A stretch of DNA of 64,000 nt from Hybos culiciformis (GCA_964007475.1 OZ023273.1:125225812-125289811), one strand, 5' to 3'. Positions 1 to 9,900 are shown, counted from the first letter of the stretch. Notes: generated by a model not told the origin, from the letters alone. Program-made: numbers and translations.

Positions 1-1796
1 CTGGGTGAACCTATCCATTGTTCGATTAAAATGATTTTAGAATAGAAATGGAATACACAATAATTCCTTTGTATTATTTATGTTTATTAAATGGCTTTAA
101 ACATAATACAAATCGATTTAATTACTTTACTTTAAGCTTGCACTATGTTATACTACTTTTTTTTATGGTATCAATAATATAGTAATTATATATATACATA
201 GAAAAAGATATGTAACATTTTATTGCCTTATTTTCATACCTTTTTTGGCATTGATATTATCGAAATTGGGCAAGTAGAGCTATGAGCCTTTTTGGTGAGT
301 TCCAGACGGACAGAAAATGGAAAAGTGTATGGTATATATATTTTTTACATTTTTGAAAGAAAATTGTGAATAAAAATTAAAAAGTTATGTAAACTTAAAC
401 TCATGTACATGTTCGTTGATCAAAAATAATATTAACAATATGAAGAACGTATTCAGCTAGAATTCCGAGTTATTGATTTAAATTTTATTACTTAAATTAT
501 ATCTATAAACAGAGATCAAATGTATATTATTTTTACACATTATAAACAACTAACTGGCGCAAAAAATAAACTTGCAAATTTTTTAACTTTGAATTTGTTG
601 ACAATGAATGAATGAATGCACAATGAATAAAAATCTTATCAATAGCAATAGTTTACAATTTTTTAAAGAGACAACATTGGAGATTGGAGAGTAAAAATTA
701 AGAAAATATATTTTTTTTTTGATATTGACATTGTCATTGCTTTGCTTATTTGACCAAATTGTTACAAAAAAAAAACAAATTAAGAAATTTTATTTGAATT
801 AATAAATTCTCTCTCATTTTTTTTGTTTGTATAAAAAGTATTTTAAAACTAAATTCAGGTTTAGTCTTAGTTTATTATTTCAACTGTAAGAATGTTTAAA
901 ACATTTTAAGATTAGTGCTTGATATATATATACATATATAATATAAAGAAACCTGATTCATGAATTAATATTGATACAATTCAAAATAATAAGCAGCATT
1001 ATTATTTTTTTCTGGAAGATCGGAAAAAGACCAACAAATTTGGAAAATTTAATTATACTAATTTTTAGTAAATTATAAAAATGTAAGCATTATACAAATA
1101 TTAATTTGCTATGGATATGAGTATCTTAAAAAAAAAAAAGAAGATACTTCTATATGTAAAGGCTTGCAGGAAGATTGCAGAGTTTTCAATAATATATACA
1201 TACTTATTCATTTTTTGGGCGTAAGAAATAAGTTTAGAAAAATAAAATAATATTTTCAGCTCATTTTAGTTGAGTGCAAAAAGTTTGTCGTACGTCAAAT
1301 CGTGTACCTAATCATTATCAATTATTTCAATCGTTCAACCTTTTTTCTTCAATTATTGCATTCGACACAATAAATCACAAAATTTCAATATAACTAATAA
1401 TAAGTTTAAGAAGTACTATTATATTTAAAAAATCCTAAATAAATTCAGTTTTTGTATTATTTTTTTTTAGTTCCTTTAATAATGTAGTTAATTATGTAGT
1501 TATAATGAATTTACCACAATTTCGCAAGTTAAAAATATATTAAGGGCCTTGAGTTCTCCACAGTTAAAAGAAAATATATGGATCTATACAGCCTAATTTT
1601 AAAATACGTGTACACAATTATTTATTTCAAAAATTTAATGATTTGTAAATAAATCACATGATTTGTATTATGTTTATTTATTATTTACATTAAAAAAAGA
1701 GAAGATAGATAATATTTTTTTTTGCACAAATAAAGTGTGTAATTTGTGATTGAAATTTACCGGCGAAAATATAAAGATTGAAATTGAAATTTTTTG
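1..1796. other. A/T-rich non-coding sequence
   Basis: No open reading frame of credible composition, no spliced exon and no RNA gene was recognised on either strand. The stretch holds homopolymer A/T runs and short AT microsatellites only, for example TA repeats near 921-945. It may be intergenic, or a 5' intron of the Ance-like gene downstream, because that gene appears to have a spliced 5' leader whose upstream exon I could not place. Confidence 0.5.
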
Positions 1797-1916
1797 TACA
1801 CTTAGAATTTGATACGATCTATAACTTAAAACGATATTCATTGAATAGCAAATTGATTCTAAACTCTAGAACAAATCTTCATACTATCTGTTTGTATAGA
1901 TCGTATATAAAGTGTA
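1797..1916. repeat. Small foldback (MITE-like) element, 120 bp
   Basis: The two ends are imperfect inverted repeats. The left end reads TACACTT and then, after a few bases, ATACGATCTATA. The right end holds TATAGATCGTAT followed by AAGTGTA. If the TA on each side is read as a target duplication, the element begins CACTT and ends AAGTG, the same style of terminus (TA, then CAC) as the larger TIR elements further along. There is no coding capacity. Mismatches between the arms make it an old copy or a chance palindrome. Confidence 0.4.
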
Positions 1917-3003
1917 AATAATGCCCTGAATATGCCAATATGCGTACCTAAATGATAACGTATCAAAATGAAATTAGAAATAAAATAATATAGAAATATA
2001 GTATTTAGAAAAGTAATAATTAAATTTTTTAATGATAAAAATTAAAATCTCTTTGCTATAATAATTAAGTTTCATAATACCCTAATAAAGTAAATGAATA
2101 AATAAAATAAATATTATAATTATTATTAATTATAACAATACAATATTTTTGGTCATTTTTTCGACCGTAAAGTTTTTGATGTGATTATAATTTTGTCATA
2201 TTGTGAAAGTCTTATCAAACTAAATACGTACATACCTAGTTTTTGAAATAATATGGCCTAAGTTTGTACAATTATATTTTCAAACATTCTTTACATAAAG
2301 TTAAGTAAAAAAGAAATTACACATATTGATTCAATGCTATCAAAAATGTGATTTCGCCAGCATATTTTGTAAATTTACGTAGGTTATCTAATACCCAATA
2401 TAATTATTCGAAAAATTTAATTTAATATTTTTATTACCAGATTATCATCATAATTTATAATTAGGTATATTATGCTTATGCATTCATAAATAAAATAAAA
2501 TTCAACAGTTTTTTTTTTTTATTATGTTTCCTCCTAAGTTCGCGGGTCATTTCAAAATAGCTTTCATTTTGATTAGATAATTTATGCTTGATCTTGTTAA
2601 ATTAGAATATTTCTAAATTAAAAAGTTAATAAATAAATTATTATAGGAATTCCGATCTCGTGTCATATAAAATAAATATTTATTTTTTTTCAACAAAAAA
2701 TTTATATAGTTTTTGAACCATAAAAGAAAAGAGAATTTTTTAAAATATTAATATAAATATTTTTAATCGGCATAGTATAATAATAACATTAAAAACGTAT
2801 ATAAAATAATAAATATCATATATATAAGAAATCCAAATCATTTACAAATTTACATAATAACATCATACTTTTACTCGAATTTCTATAATCCATTTAAAAG
2901 ATTTTATGTATCCGATTATTTCCATCATTTTTCGTAACATGTCATAAGAACATACATGACATATATTAAGCATAACCACAGAATAATCGATTGTTTTTAT
3001 ATA
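1917..3003. other. A/T-rich non-coding sequence upstream of the LTR element
   Basis: No gene recognised. The last four bases (TATA, 3000-3003) match the four bases after the retrotransposon (4324-4327) and are the likely target-site duplication, although in TATATA-rich sequence a 4-bp match is weak evidence. Confidence 0.5.
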
Positions 3004-3255
3004 TGTGGCGGTCGCAACAAAAGCACATCAAAATCAAATAATCTACCTAACTGTTGAACAAAAAAACCTAATACAATTGTTAAACATCGTATGATTTTTT
3101 ATACCCTTTTAAATTATATTTTTTCTGCTAAGAATAATTTTTAGAATTTTACATTTTTTAATAAAATAAAATCAGTATCGATCAGAACTCAAAACTTAAA
3201 ACATCGTTTTATTTGATAAGAAATAAAACATTAACAAAACAAAATCTGGATACCA
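3004..3255 (+). repeat. 5' LTR
   Basis: 252 bp, TG...CA termini, near-identical to the copy at 4072-4323. Three differences are visible: one C/G in the run after CTGTTGAA, and two adjacent bases near the 3' end. It contains AATAAAATAAAA-type sequence that could serve as a polyadenylation signal. Confidence 0.88.
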
Positions 3256-3382
3256 TAATTGGTAACCCCTCCGACAGCAGAATCGGATACCATAATTGGT
3301 GACCCCGCGGATACCATAATTGGTGACCCCGAACAAGAACACTCACACTACCGGCACATGAGGACCATATTGGTGACGCCAC
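3248..3382 (+). repeat. Tandemly duplicated LTR-end/primer-binding-site unit
   Basis: A unit made of the last LTR bases (GGATACCA), TAAT and the primer-binding site starts at 3248, 3285 and 3309. A further site-like copy, TGGTGACGCC, is at 3371. The first copy, the one in normal position after the LTR, is mutated (TGGTAACCCCT). The copies at 3297 and 3321 keep the TGGTGACCCCG match to tRNA-Trp, and the 3321 copy extends to TGGTGACCCCGA. Confidence 0.75.
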
Positions 3383-3660
3383 CGACAGTAGAAGCAGCCT
3401 TCTTGATTTAATTTTGACTAAAATGACGATGACAGTGGACACCACATCAACAAAAGCCACAGCGACAACCTCGACAGCTTCATCGTCCGGCTTCACAAAT
3501 TTACCTGAAGTAAATTTCTGCCCGCACGTGGTACTGATGTGGAGGCTTGGTTCCTGTCTCCAGATTTTTGTTTTCCAGCTACACTAGGAAATTTAATTCA
3601 GTGCTCGCGTCCCTAGAACCATCCACGTTACCTCAACTCGCTAACGTAATAAATTCAACA

Positions 3661-3960
3661 CCGTCAACACGACTGCAGCCCGTCACGACCGCAGCCCATC
3701 ACGACCACAGCCCATCACGACCACAGCCCGTCAAGACCACAGCCCGTCAACACACGACCACAGCCCGTCACGACCGCAGCCCGTCACGACCGCAACCCGT
3801 CACGATCGCAGCTCGTCACGACCGCAACCATCACAACCGCAACCCGTCACGACCGCAGCCCGTCAACACACGACCACAGCCGTCAACACACGACCGCAGC
3901 CCGTCAACACACGACCACAGCCGTCAACACACGACCGCAGCCCGTCAACACAACCGCAGC
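3661..3960 (+). repeat. GC-rich minisatellite (CGTCACGACCGCAGCC-type units)
   Basis: Some 15-20 degenerate copies of a 15-23 bp unit, variants of CGTCACGACCGCAGCC and CGTCAACACACGACCGCAGC. It lies inside the LTR element and contrasts sharply with the surrounding A/T-rich DNA. Confidence 0.85.
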
Positions 3961-4060
3961 AACAACGACCAGCAACGCGAGTACCAGCAACCACAGCTCC
4001 GTCAACCGCATCAACAGCATCAGTTATATCATCTGATCAAGCAGCCCGTTGATCAGATTA

Positions 4061-4071
4061 GCGGGGGAATA
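4061..4071 (+). promoter_or_regulatory. Polypurine tract of the LTR element
   Basis: GCGGGGGAATA lies immediately before the TGTGG start of the 3' LTR. This is the position and composition expected for the plus-strand priming site of reverse transcription. Confidence 0.7.
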
Positions 4072-4323
4072 TGTGGCGGTCGCAACAAAAGCACATCAAA
4101 ATCAAATAATCTACCTAACTGTTGAAGAAAAAAACCTAATACAATTGTTAAACATCGTATGATTTTTTATACCCTTTTAAATTATATTTTTTCTGCTAAG
4201 AATAATTTTTAGAATTTTACATTTTTTAATAAAATAAAATCAGTATCGATCAGAACTCAAAACTTAAAACATCGTTTTATTTGATAAGAAATAAAACATT
4301 AACATCACAAAATCTGGATACCA
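4072..4323 (+). repeat. 3' LTR
   Basis: 252-bp direct copy of 3004-3255. Its end lies 27 nt before the Ance-like ATG and 21 nt before the AG of a candidate leader 3' splice site (4345-4346). Any promoter or polyadenylation activity it has would act directly on that gene. Confidence 0.88.
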
Positions 4324-4330
4324 TATATAT

Positions 4331-4346
4331 ATACATTTTCTTCTAG
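4331..4346 (+). promoter_or_regulatory. Candidate 3' splice site of the Ance-like 5' leader
   Basis: ATACATTTTCTTCTAG followed by GGATATG has a pyrimidine-rich tract and AG four bases before the ATG. If used, the LTR retrotransposon immediately upstream lies inside the leader intron, within branch-point distance. If it is not used, the LTR is directly in the promoter or 5' UTR. Confidence 0.5.
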
Positions 4347-4350
4347 GGAT

Positions 4351-7209
4351 ATGATTTATAAAATATTTATTACACTGGCAATATTAGCAGGATGTTCGAA
4401 TGTAAGATATTTTATTCTAATTAGTTTACTTTAAAAAAGATCTAATGTATCATTATATTTCTTAGACAACAGATTTAGATATTACACGGCAGGAACTTGA
4501 AGCAAAAGAATATTTGGCAAATATGGACGCTGAATTTTGTCGGCAGACAAACATTCATTACTTATCGGCATGGGAGTACGCGACAAATATAACCGATGAA
4601 AACGAATCAAGAAAAAATAAAATTGACGTAGAAATGGCTAAATTTTCTCGTCAAATTGCAAAAAAATTGCAACAATACAATTGGAGAGAATTCAAAGATC
4701 AAGAAGTGAAGCGGATGTGCGATAAATTAACAAAGTTGGGACTAGCGGCATTGCCCGAAGATGAATACATTAAAGCTAACGAAAATTTATCTAAAATGCG
4801 GTCATTTTATGCCACTGCGAAAGGATGCTCGTATATAAATCAAACGAAATGCGATTTATCACTTGAACCAGATTTAGAAGCTTTTATATCTAAAAGTCGA
4901 AAACCTGAAGAATTGAAGCATTATTGGACTGAGTGGTATAATAATTTCGCAAAACTAAAACCAAATTACATTAAATATGTTGACTACAATAAAGAGGCAG
5001 CTTTACTTAATAGTAAGTTTAATTTTAGAATTTGAGAATCTTCTTAGGCAATTATTCTGTTTATTTTTAAATATGTTTATGTCTTCAAGTTCAATGACTT
5101 AATAGTTTTAAACGAATTTAAATTTGAAATGGTGTGTTTCTAATTCAGCCGGTTAAAATGTTTCAATTTTATTTAACCTTATCTAAAAGTTCTTAAACAA
5201 TTTATTCAAATTCACTTTATTTAAAAAAAAATTTTTTTTTAAATATATGTACATAGATTACACATCTCAAGCTGAAGAATGGTTAAGTGAGTACGAGGAT
5301 CCAACCATAGAGCAACAATTAAGCGATATTATGAGAGACTTAAAACCACTTTATGAAAATCTTCATGGTTATGTTAGATACCGATTGAGGCAATTTTATG
5401 GAGAAGATATTGTTTCTACGAAAGGCCCAATACCAATGCACTTATGTGGTAATATGTGGTGTCAAACATTATCTGATATTTCTGATATTGTTTCGCCATT
5501 TCCTCACAAATCATTAATTGATGTAACAGAAGAAATGCAAAAACAAAATTACACTCCTGAACTAATATTCGAAATGGGAGATAATTTTTTCCAATCCATC
5601 AATATGACAAAATTGCCAGCTTCATTTTGGACGAAAAGTCTTTTAAAAAAACCTGATGATGGTCGTGAGTTGATATGCCATGCTAGTGCCTGGGATTTTT
5701 ATGTTAATAGCGATGTTCGAATAAAACAATGTACTTTGGTTAATGGAGACCACTTTACTACGGCTCATCACGAATTAGGTCACATACAATATTATCTTCA
5801 ATATGAACATCAGCCTTATGCATTTAGAGATGGTGCTAATCCTGGTTTTCATGAAGCTGTTGGAGACGTAATTGCTTTATCAGCCTCTACACCCAAGCAT
5901 TTAGAGAAAGTTGGTCTATTGAAAAATTATACTCTTGATGAAGAAACCAGAATAAATAAATTATTTATTACGGTAAATAAAATATTATGTAATTTATGAA
6001 TTTAAGCTATTTAATAGAACCTTGACTTTTAATCTTTATAAACCATAAAAATTTGAAATTTTATTGCTATCAATAATTTCCGAACTTGTTATAAACCGAT
6101 ACTTATGCGTTATGCCATTTATATTATGCGACTTGAAAATCGTTAGCGTAATATGTTAAGACGTGCCGTAAGTCAATACGTGCCATATGTCTATATGTGT
6201 CAAATGTTTTTTTAATTCGAATATTTTTGTTTTTCTTTTCACAAATATGAAAATAAAATATTATTATTTATAATTGTGTGTATATACAATAAATATGTAA
6301 ATTAAGTTACAAAATATTATTTTTACATTTATTTTAGGCTCTTGATAAAATTTTCTTTTTGCCATTTGCTTACTCTTTGGATAAATATCGTTGGTCTATA
6401 TTTAGAGGAGAGATCAAACCAGAAAATTGGAATTGTGCCTTTTGGAAATTGAGAGAAGAGTTAAGTGGAATAGAACCACCTGTTGAAAGAAGTGAAAGTC
6501 ATTTTGATGCTGGAGCAAAATATCATGTATCTGGTGATACAGAATATGCAAGGTATGTTAAACTAATTAAAATCGTTGGGTGAAAAAAAAAAAAAAATAA
6601 AATTGTGAAGTAATCTTCAGGATTAGTAATCAAAATGAAACAACTACAATCAATAAATTTAATAATTTGCTTTTAATATTTTGTAATTGTAATTCTTTTT
6701 AAAAATGTAATCATCGTTTTCCAATTCAAGGTATCTCGTTTCATTCATTATACAATTCCAATTTTATAAAACAGCTTGTGAAAAGGCAGGTCAATACGAA
6801 CATGGAAATCCTGAATTACCATTAGATAATTGTGATTTTTACGGTAATGCAAATGCTGGAAATTCCTTCAAGTAAGAATCATATAATTTTCAATTACAAT
6901 TTTATTATTAATAAAAATAAAATAATAATTTTTAGAGAAATGTTATCTTTAGGAGCGTCTAAACCTTGGCCTGACGCTATGGAAGTTTTCACCGGTCAAA
7001 GAAAAATATCTGCTCAAGCTTTAAAAGAATATTTTGAGCCATTGGAAAAATGGCTTCAGGCTGAAAATACTAGGTTGAATGTACCTGTGGGTTGGGACAC
7101 ATCAAATAGTAAGGCTTAATTTCTTTTAAAGAAATATTTTGAATTATTCATTTTTTTTTTTTACTTAATATTTTCAGAATGCGTAAATGCGGCGGATAAG
7201 AAAGAATAG
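4351..7209 (+). CDS. Ance: Angiotensin-converting enzyme (Ance-like), secreted single-domain peptidyl dipeptidase
   Basis: M2-family zinc metallopeptidase that removes C-terminal dipeptides from peptide substrates; in insects it is secreted and acts in haemolymph and reproductive tissue. I join seven exons: 4351-4401, 4466-5012, 5257-5972, 6338-6552, 6731-6871, 6936-7108, 7178-7209. All junctions are GT..AG and the phases agree, giving 624 aa, close to the ~615 aa of Drosophila Ance. Exon 1 is a hydrophobic signal peptide (MIYKIFITLAILAGCS). Zinc ligands are H354 and H358 in HELGH and E382 in FHEAVGD. The substrate/transition-state residues are kept: K499 and H501 (AKYH), Y508 and Y511 (EYARY). 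The C-terminus ends at ADKKE with no membrane anchor, so a soluble enzyme is predicted. The start follows a polypyrimidine tract and AG at 4345-4346, so an upstream non-coding exon is likely. Membership of the family is certain; assignment to Ance itself, rather than a paralogue such as Acer, is inferred. Confidence 0.95.
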
Positions 7210-7378
7210 TTTAAATGTATTTTTAAAAGTTTTTTCAAATATTTCTATGTAAGTTATATTTAAGTGTGCTTAGTTTAAAGAAGTAAATTAAAATTTATAA
7301 ATATTCATTTTTTAAAGTTTTGTTTTTTATTTGTACACGGATGTAATCTACACTCTAGAAAGTTTTTGATGTGAAATT

Positions 7379-7422
7379 ACCACGATTATCGATGGTAATA
7401 AATTGCCATCGATAATCGTGGT
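7379..7422. repeat. Perfect 17-bp inverted repeat in the left arm of E1
   Basis: ACCACGATTATCGATGG (7379-7395) and its exact reverse complement (7406-7422) are separated by a 10-nt loop. A 17-bp perfect stem inside an otherwise degenerate arm suggests a recent inverted duplication. Confidence 0.9.
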
Positions 7423-7648
7423 AAATCTACTCTGCATGTGTAACACAAAATATTTACACATTTTGGTGTGACTTAAAATTACTCTAGAAAAGAATAATTT
7501 TACATCAAAGTTTACGCGAAATTAACGCAAAATTACTTCCAATAGAGAAAATTTTAACATAAAGTCGTAATATTAAACAAAAAATTACGCCAAAAGGTTG
7601 TAATTTAAATTTACACCAAAAAGACGTAAAAAATTTTTTAATTTTAAT

Positions 7649-7720
7649 ACCGTGGCTGAGTGGTAGCGTTGGCGGATTACAATGCTAAGGACGCAGGTTC
7701 GAATCCCGAAGACGGCATAA
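7649..7720 (+). repeat. tRNA-like module with Pol III A and B boxes (not a tRNA gene)
   Basis: TGGCTGAGTGG (7653-7663) fits an A box and GGTTCGAATCC (7696-7706) is a perfect B box, with tRNA-like spacing of about 32 nt between them. The segment between has GGCGGATTACAATGC, which resembles an anticodon arm, but a clean cloverleaf with a 7-bp acceptor stem does not form. An inverted, shortened copy lies at 7951-7989, and related antisense copies occur at 11.75 kb and 53.6 kb. It is therefore a repeat-borne, SINE-head-like module. Whether Pol III transcribes it is unknown. Confidence 0.7.
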
Positions 7721-7749
7721 GAAAAATTAAATAAAAACTTTTGGATTTC

Positions 7750-7900
7750 TTTTTTTTTTTTTCTTTTTTTGAATTTTTTTATTATAATTTTGTTTTTGCA
7801 TTTTTTTTTTTTTTGAATTTTTATTTTTTTTGAATTTTTATTTTTTTTGAATTTTTATTTTTTTTTTAATTTTTTTTTTTTTTAATTTTTTATATTATAT
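7750..7900. repeat. T-rich low-complexity spacer of E1
   Basis: Runs of T broken by GAATTTTTAT units; read on the minus strand it is A-rich and follows the antisense tRNA-like module like a SINE tail. No coding content. Confidence 0.7.
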
Positions 7901-8018
7901 TATTTTCCTTTCTAATTTCTTCTTCTAATTTCGTCTTATTGAATTCTTCTTATGCCGTCTTCAGCCAACACTACCACTCAGCCACGGTATTCAAATTTAA
8001 AAACCATATAAAATAGAA

Positions 8019-8459
8019 CAGTGTTTCTCAACCTTAGGGTCGCGACCCGAATTTGGGTCGCGAAAGATTTTCAATGGGTCGTTTTAATGGGAAAATTCTA
8101 TTACAAATGCTACATATATTTTTTCAAAAATAATAAAATATTTTGATTATGTAAGAAGAATTAATCTATACATCTATTTTCTAACAGATTGCTCTGTTTT
8201 TAGATTGATAATAATAAAACAGCTTTTACAATTCATTCGCTTTAAACAAATCGAACGAAAAAAAATTAATTATCAAATGAATGTGTTAACAACATATTAT
8301 AAGTCGTTAAAATAAAAATAAATAAAACATTTTAAAGGTGTCTTTCTAGCTTGTCATTAAATTTTTCAGATTTCGTCGCGTCATTTTTCACATTGAGGGT
8401 CGCGTTATTTTGTATTCATATTTTATAGGTCGCAATAGTAGAAAGGTTGAGAAACGCTG
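8019..8459. mobile_element. hAT-type MITE nested in E1
   Basis: The 441-bp element has terminal inverted repeats CAGTGTTTCTCAACCTT at the left and AAGGTTGAGAAACGCTG at the right (one mismatch), followed inside by GGGTCGCGACCC-type sequence. This is the well-known hAT non-autonomous terminus found in many animals. It is flanked by a perfect 8-bp duplication AAATAGAA (8011-8018 and 8460-8467), as expected for hAT. The unoccupied equivalent is seen in element E4 near 53,670. There is no transposase. Confidence 0.92.
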
Positions 8460-8903
8460 AAATAGAAAATATAAATTTGGTATACACATTTTCTGTGTGG
8501 TGTGTTGGCGATTTCTAACATGATTACAACTTACAACTGTGATGTACTTTTTTAAATCCCAGAGTTTAAATTTACACCTGGAGTGTACACATTAAACTAC
8601 AGAGTTTAAGTTTACACTGGAGGGTCTATACATTAAACCATAAAATGTAAGTTTACAGCATAGAGTACAACAAAAAGAGTAAATTTTTAAACAACGACGA
8701 ATAAATTTACCCTTATTTTTAATGTAAAAAATACACAACTTGTACAATTTTACTATTTTTTGTGATATTTATTTTTTTTACGCCTTTTTCAGTTGAATCT
8801 TAAATAACGAGGGTAATATTACATCAAAAATTACCATTATAATCGACGTAAAATTACGACCAAAACTATCGATTTTCTAGAGTGTAATAAATAAAAATGA
8901 AAA

Positions 8904-8975
8904 TTCTCTGTTTCTCTGTTTCTCTGTTTCTCTGTTTCTCTGTTTCTCTGTTTCTCTGTTTCTCTGTTTCTCTGT
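8904..8975. repeat. (TTTCTCTG)n microsatellite
   Basis: About eight uninterrupted copies of an 8-bp unit at the left edge of the tandem-repeat block that follows. Confidence 0.95.
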
Positions 8976-9900
8976 CCTCAATCACGCCTAAACCGCTGGA
9001 TCGATTTGGCTGAAATTTTGAACTTAAGTATCATTGGGGACCGAGATGGTTATAGGGTACTAGAAATTTTAATCCGAGGCCCCGGCGGGGGGCTACCTTA
9101 GAAGCCGGTTTTGAAATTTAGGTATATTTCAATAAAATATAGTAGCGTTGGACCCGAAAACTCTATTTAAAAAACTGGATATTGAGAGGCCCCCAGGGCT
9201 CAATTGGGCTCAATTGGGGGGGCTATAGTACAAAATTCGAAATTTTGAAGTTAAGTAGCACTGGGACCTCAGATGGTTATAGGATACTAGAAATTTCGAT
9301 CCGAAGCCCCGACGGGGGGGCTACCTTAGAAGCCGGTTTTGGAATTTAGGTATATTCCGATATAATGTTGTAGCGTTGGACCCGAAAAGCCTATTTAAAA
9401 AACTGGATGTTGAAAGGCCCCCAACCGTCCCAGGGCTCATTTGCGGGGCTACACAACAAATTTCGAAATTTTAAAATTTTGAAAATAAGGAGTCTAGAGA
9501 CCCGATTGGTTATATTTTTGATCTGAGACACCGACGGGGGCTACCTTAGAAGGCGGTTTTGCAATTTAGGTATATTCCGATAAAATATTATAGCGTTGGC
9601 CCCGAATCGACTATTTAGAAGACTGGATGTGTTAAGGCACCGCGGAAGTGGCTATTCAACAAATTTTGAAATTCTGTTTTTTTTAGTGCACAAAATGCAA
9701 TTTAGGTATGTTCCGATAAAATATTATAGCGTTGGACCCGAATCGACTATTTAGAAGACTGCATGTGTTAAGGCACCGGGGAAGTGGCTATTTAACAAAT
9801 TTTGAAATTCTGTTTTTTTTAGTGCACGAAATCTGGATTAACGCGTTTTGATATTAATATAAGTTCGGGACTACCGTGTGAAGCCGGGTATTTCGTCTAG
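8976..9900 (+). mobile_element. Helitron-like non-autonomous repeat with internal tandem units
   Basis: The block opens with sequence around AACCGCTGGATCGATTTGGC, a wording typical of dispersed insect repeats, and closes at GGGTATTTCGTCTAG|T. The CTAG end followed by T is compatible with a Helitron 3' terminus. Inside are tandem units: the CTACCTTAGAAG landmark recurs at 9093, 9321 and 9541 (periods 228 and 220 bp). A shorter 136-bp duplication of the AATTTAGGTAT..CCGATAAAATATTATAGCGTTGG region follows at about 9562 and 9698. GC-rich patches (CCCCGGCGGGG) make it stand out from its surroundings. There is no Rep/helicase frame. Helitron origin is a guess from the 3' end only; the tandem structure is directly visible. 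Confidence 0.55.

Larger units (their letters stand above)
3540..4071 (+). pseudogene. Degenerate Gag-like remnant with Pro/Gln/His-rich minisatellite
   Basis: The continuous frame 3547-4125 encodes a short segment (RKFNSVLASLEPS, LPQLANVI) that resembles the Gag region of Ty3/Gypsy elements, where a conserved LP..L....I block follows a WF motif. The WF motif is also present (reading EAWF near 3541-3553) but in another frame, so at least one frameshift separates the pieces. The remainder is a minisatellite translated as SRPQPV/HDRSPS-type repeats, with no nucleocapsid zinc knuckle. The frame runs on into the second LTR, so the end is not a genuine terminus. I do not regard it as functional. 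Confidence 0.55.
3004..4323 (+). mobile_element. Non-autonomous LTR retrotransposon (Ty3/Gypsy-like, gag remnant only)
   Basis: Two 252-bp direct repeats (3004-3255 and 4072-4323) begin TGTGG and end ATACCA. They differ at only three bases that I can see, so the insertion is young. The first LTR is followed by primer-binding-site sequence TGGTGACCCCGA, which is complementary to the 3' end of tRNA-Trp. A polypurine tract containing GCGGGGGAAT sits directly before the second LTR. The internal region is only 816 bp. It retains a frameshifted Gag-like segment (3540-3650) and a GC-rich minisatellite, with no protease, reverse transcriptase or integrase. It therefore depended on a relative elsewhere for mobilisation. 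Flanking TATA on both sides fits a 4-bp duplication. Gypsy rather than BEL/Pao is inferred from the weak Gag resemblance and the 4-bp duplication. Confidence 0.85.
7351..8884. mobile_element. TIR element E1 with inverted tRNA-like modules (tRNA-core TIR family)
   Basis: The termini are CACTCTAGAAA (7351) and TTTCTAGAGTG (to 8884), flanked on both sides by TA, which is the target duplication of Tc1/mariner-like transposition. The arms are filled with variants of TTTACAC, AAATTACG and TAATTTTACA in both orientations. The centre holds a sense tRNA-like segment (7649-7720), a T-rich spacer and a shortened antisense copy (7951-7989). The antisense copy is followed by the core block shared with the other three members, which is split by a hAT MITE at 8019-8459. 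There is no transposase frame. Length without the nested MITE and its duplication is about 1,085 bp. Confidence 0.75.

Noticed and set aside
3209..3496. Minus-strand 95-residue frame
   Set aside because: Antisense of the LTR retrotransposon leader; no recognisable domain.
7649..7720. Genuine tRNA gene
   Set aside because: A and B boxes are good, but acceptor pairing is poor, it lies in a TIR element and an inverted copy is beside it; treated as a repeat module.
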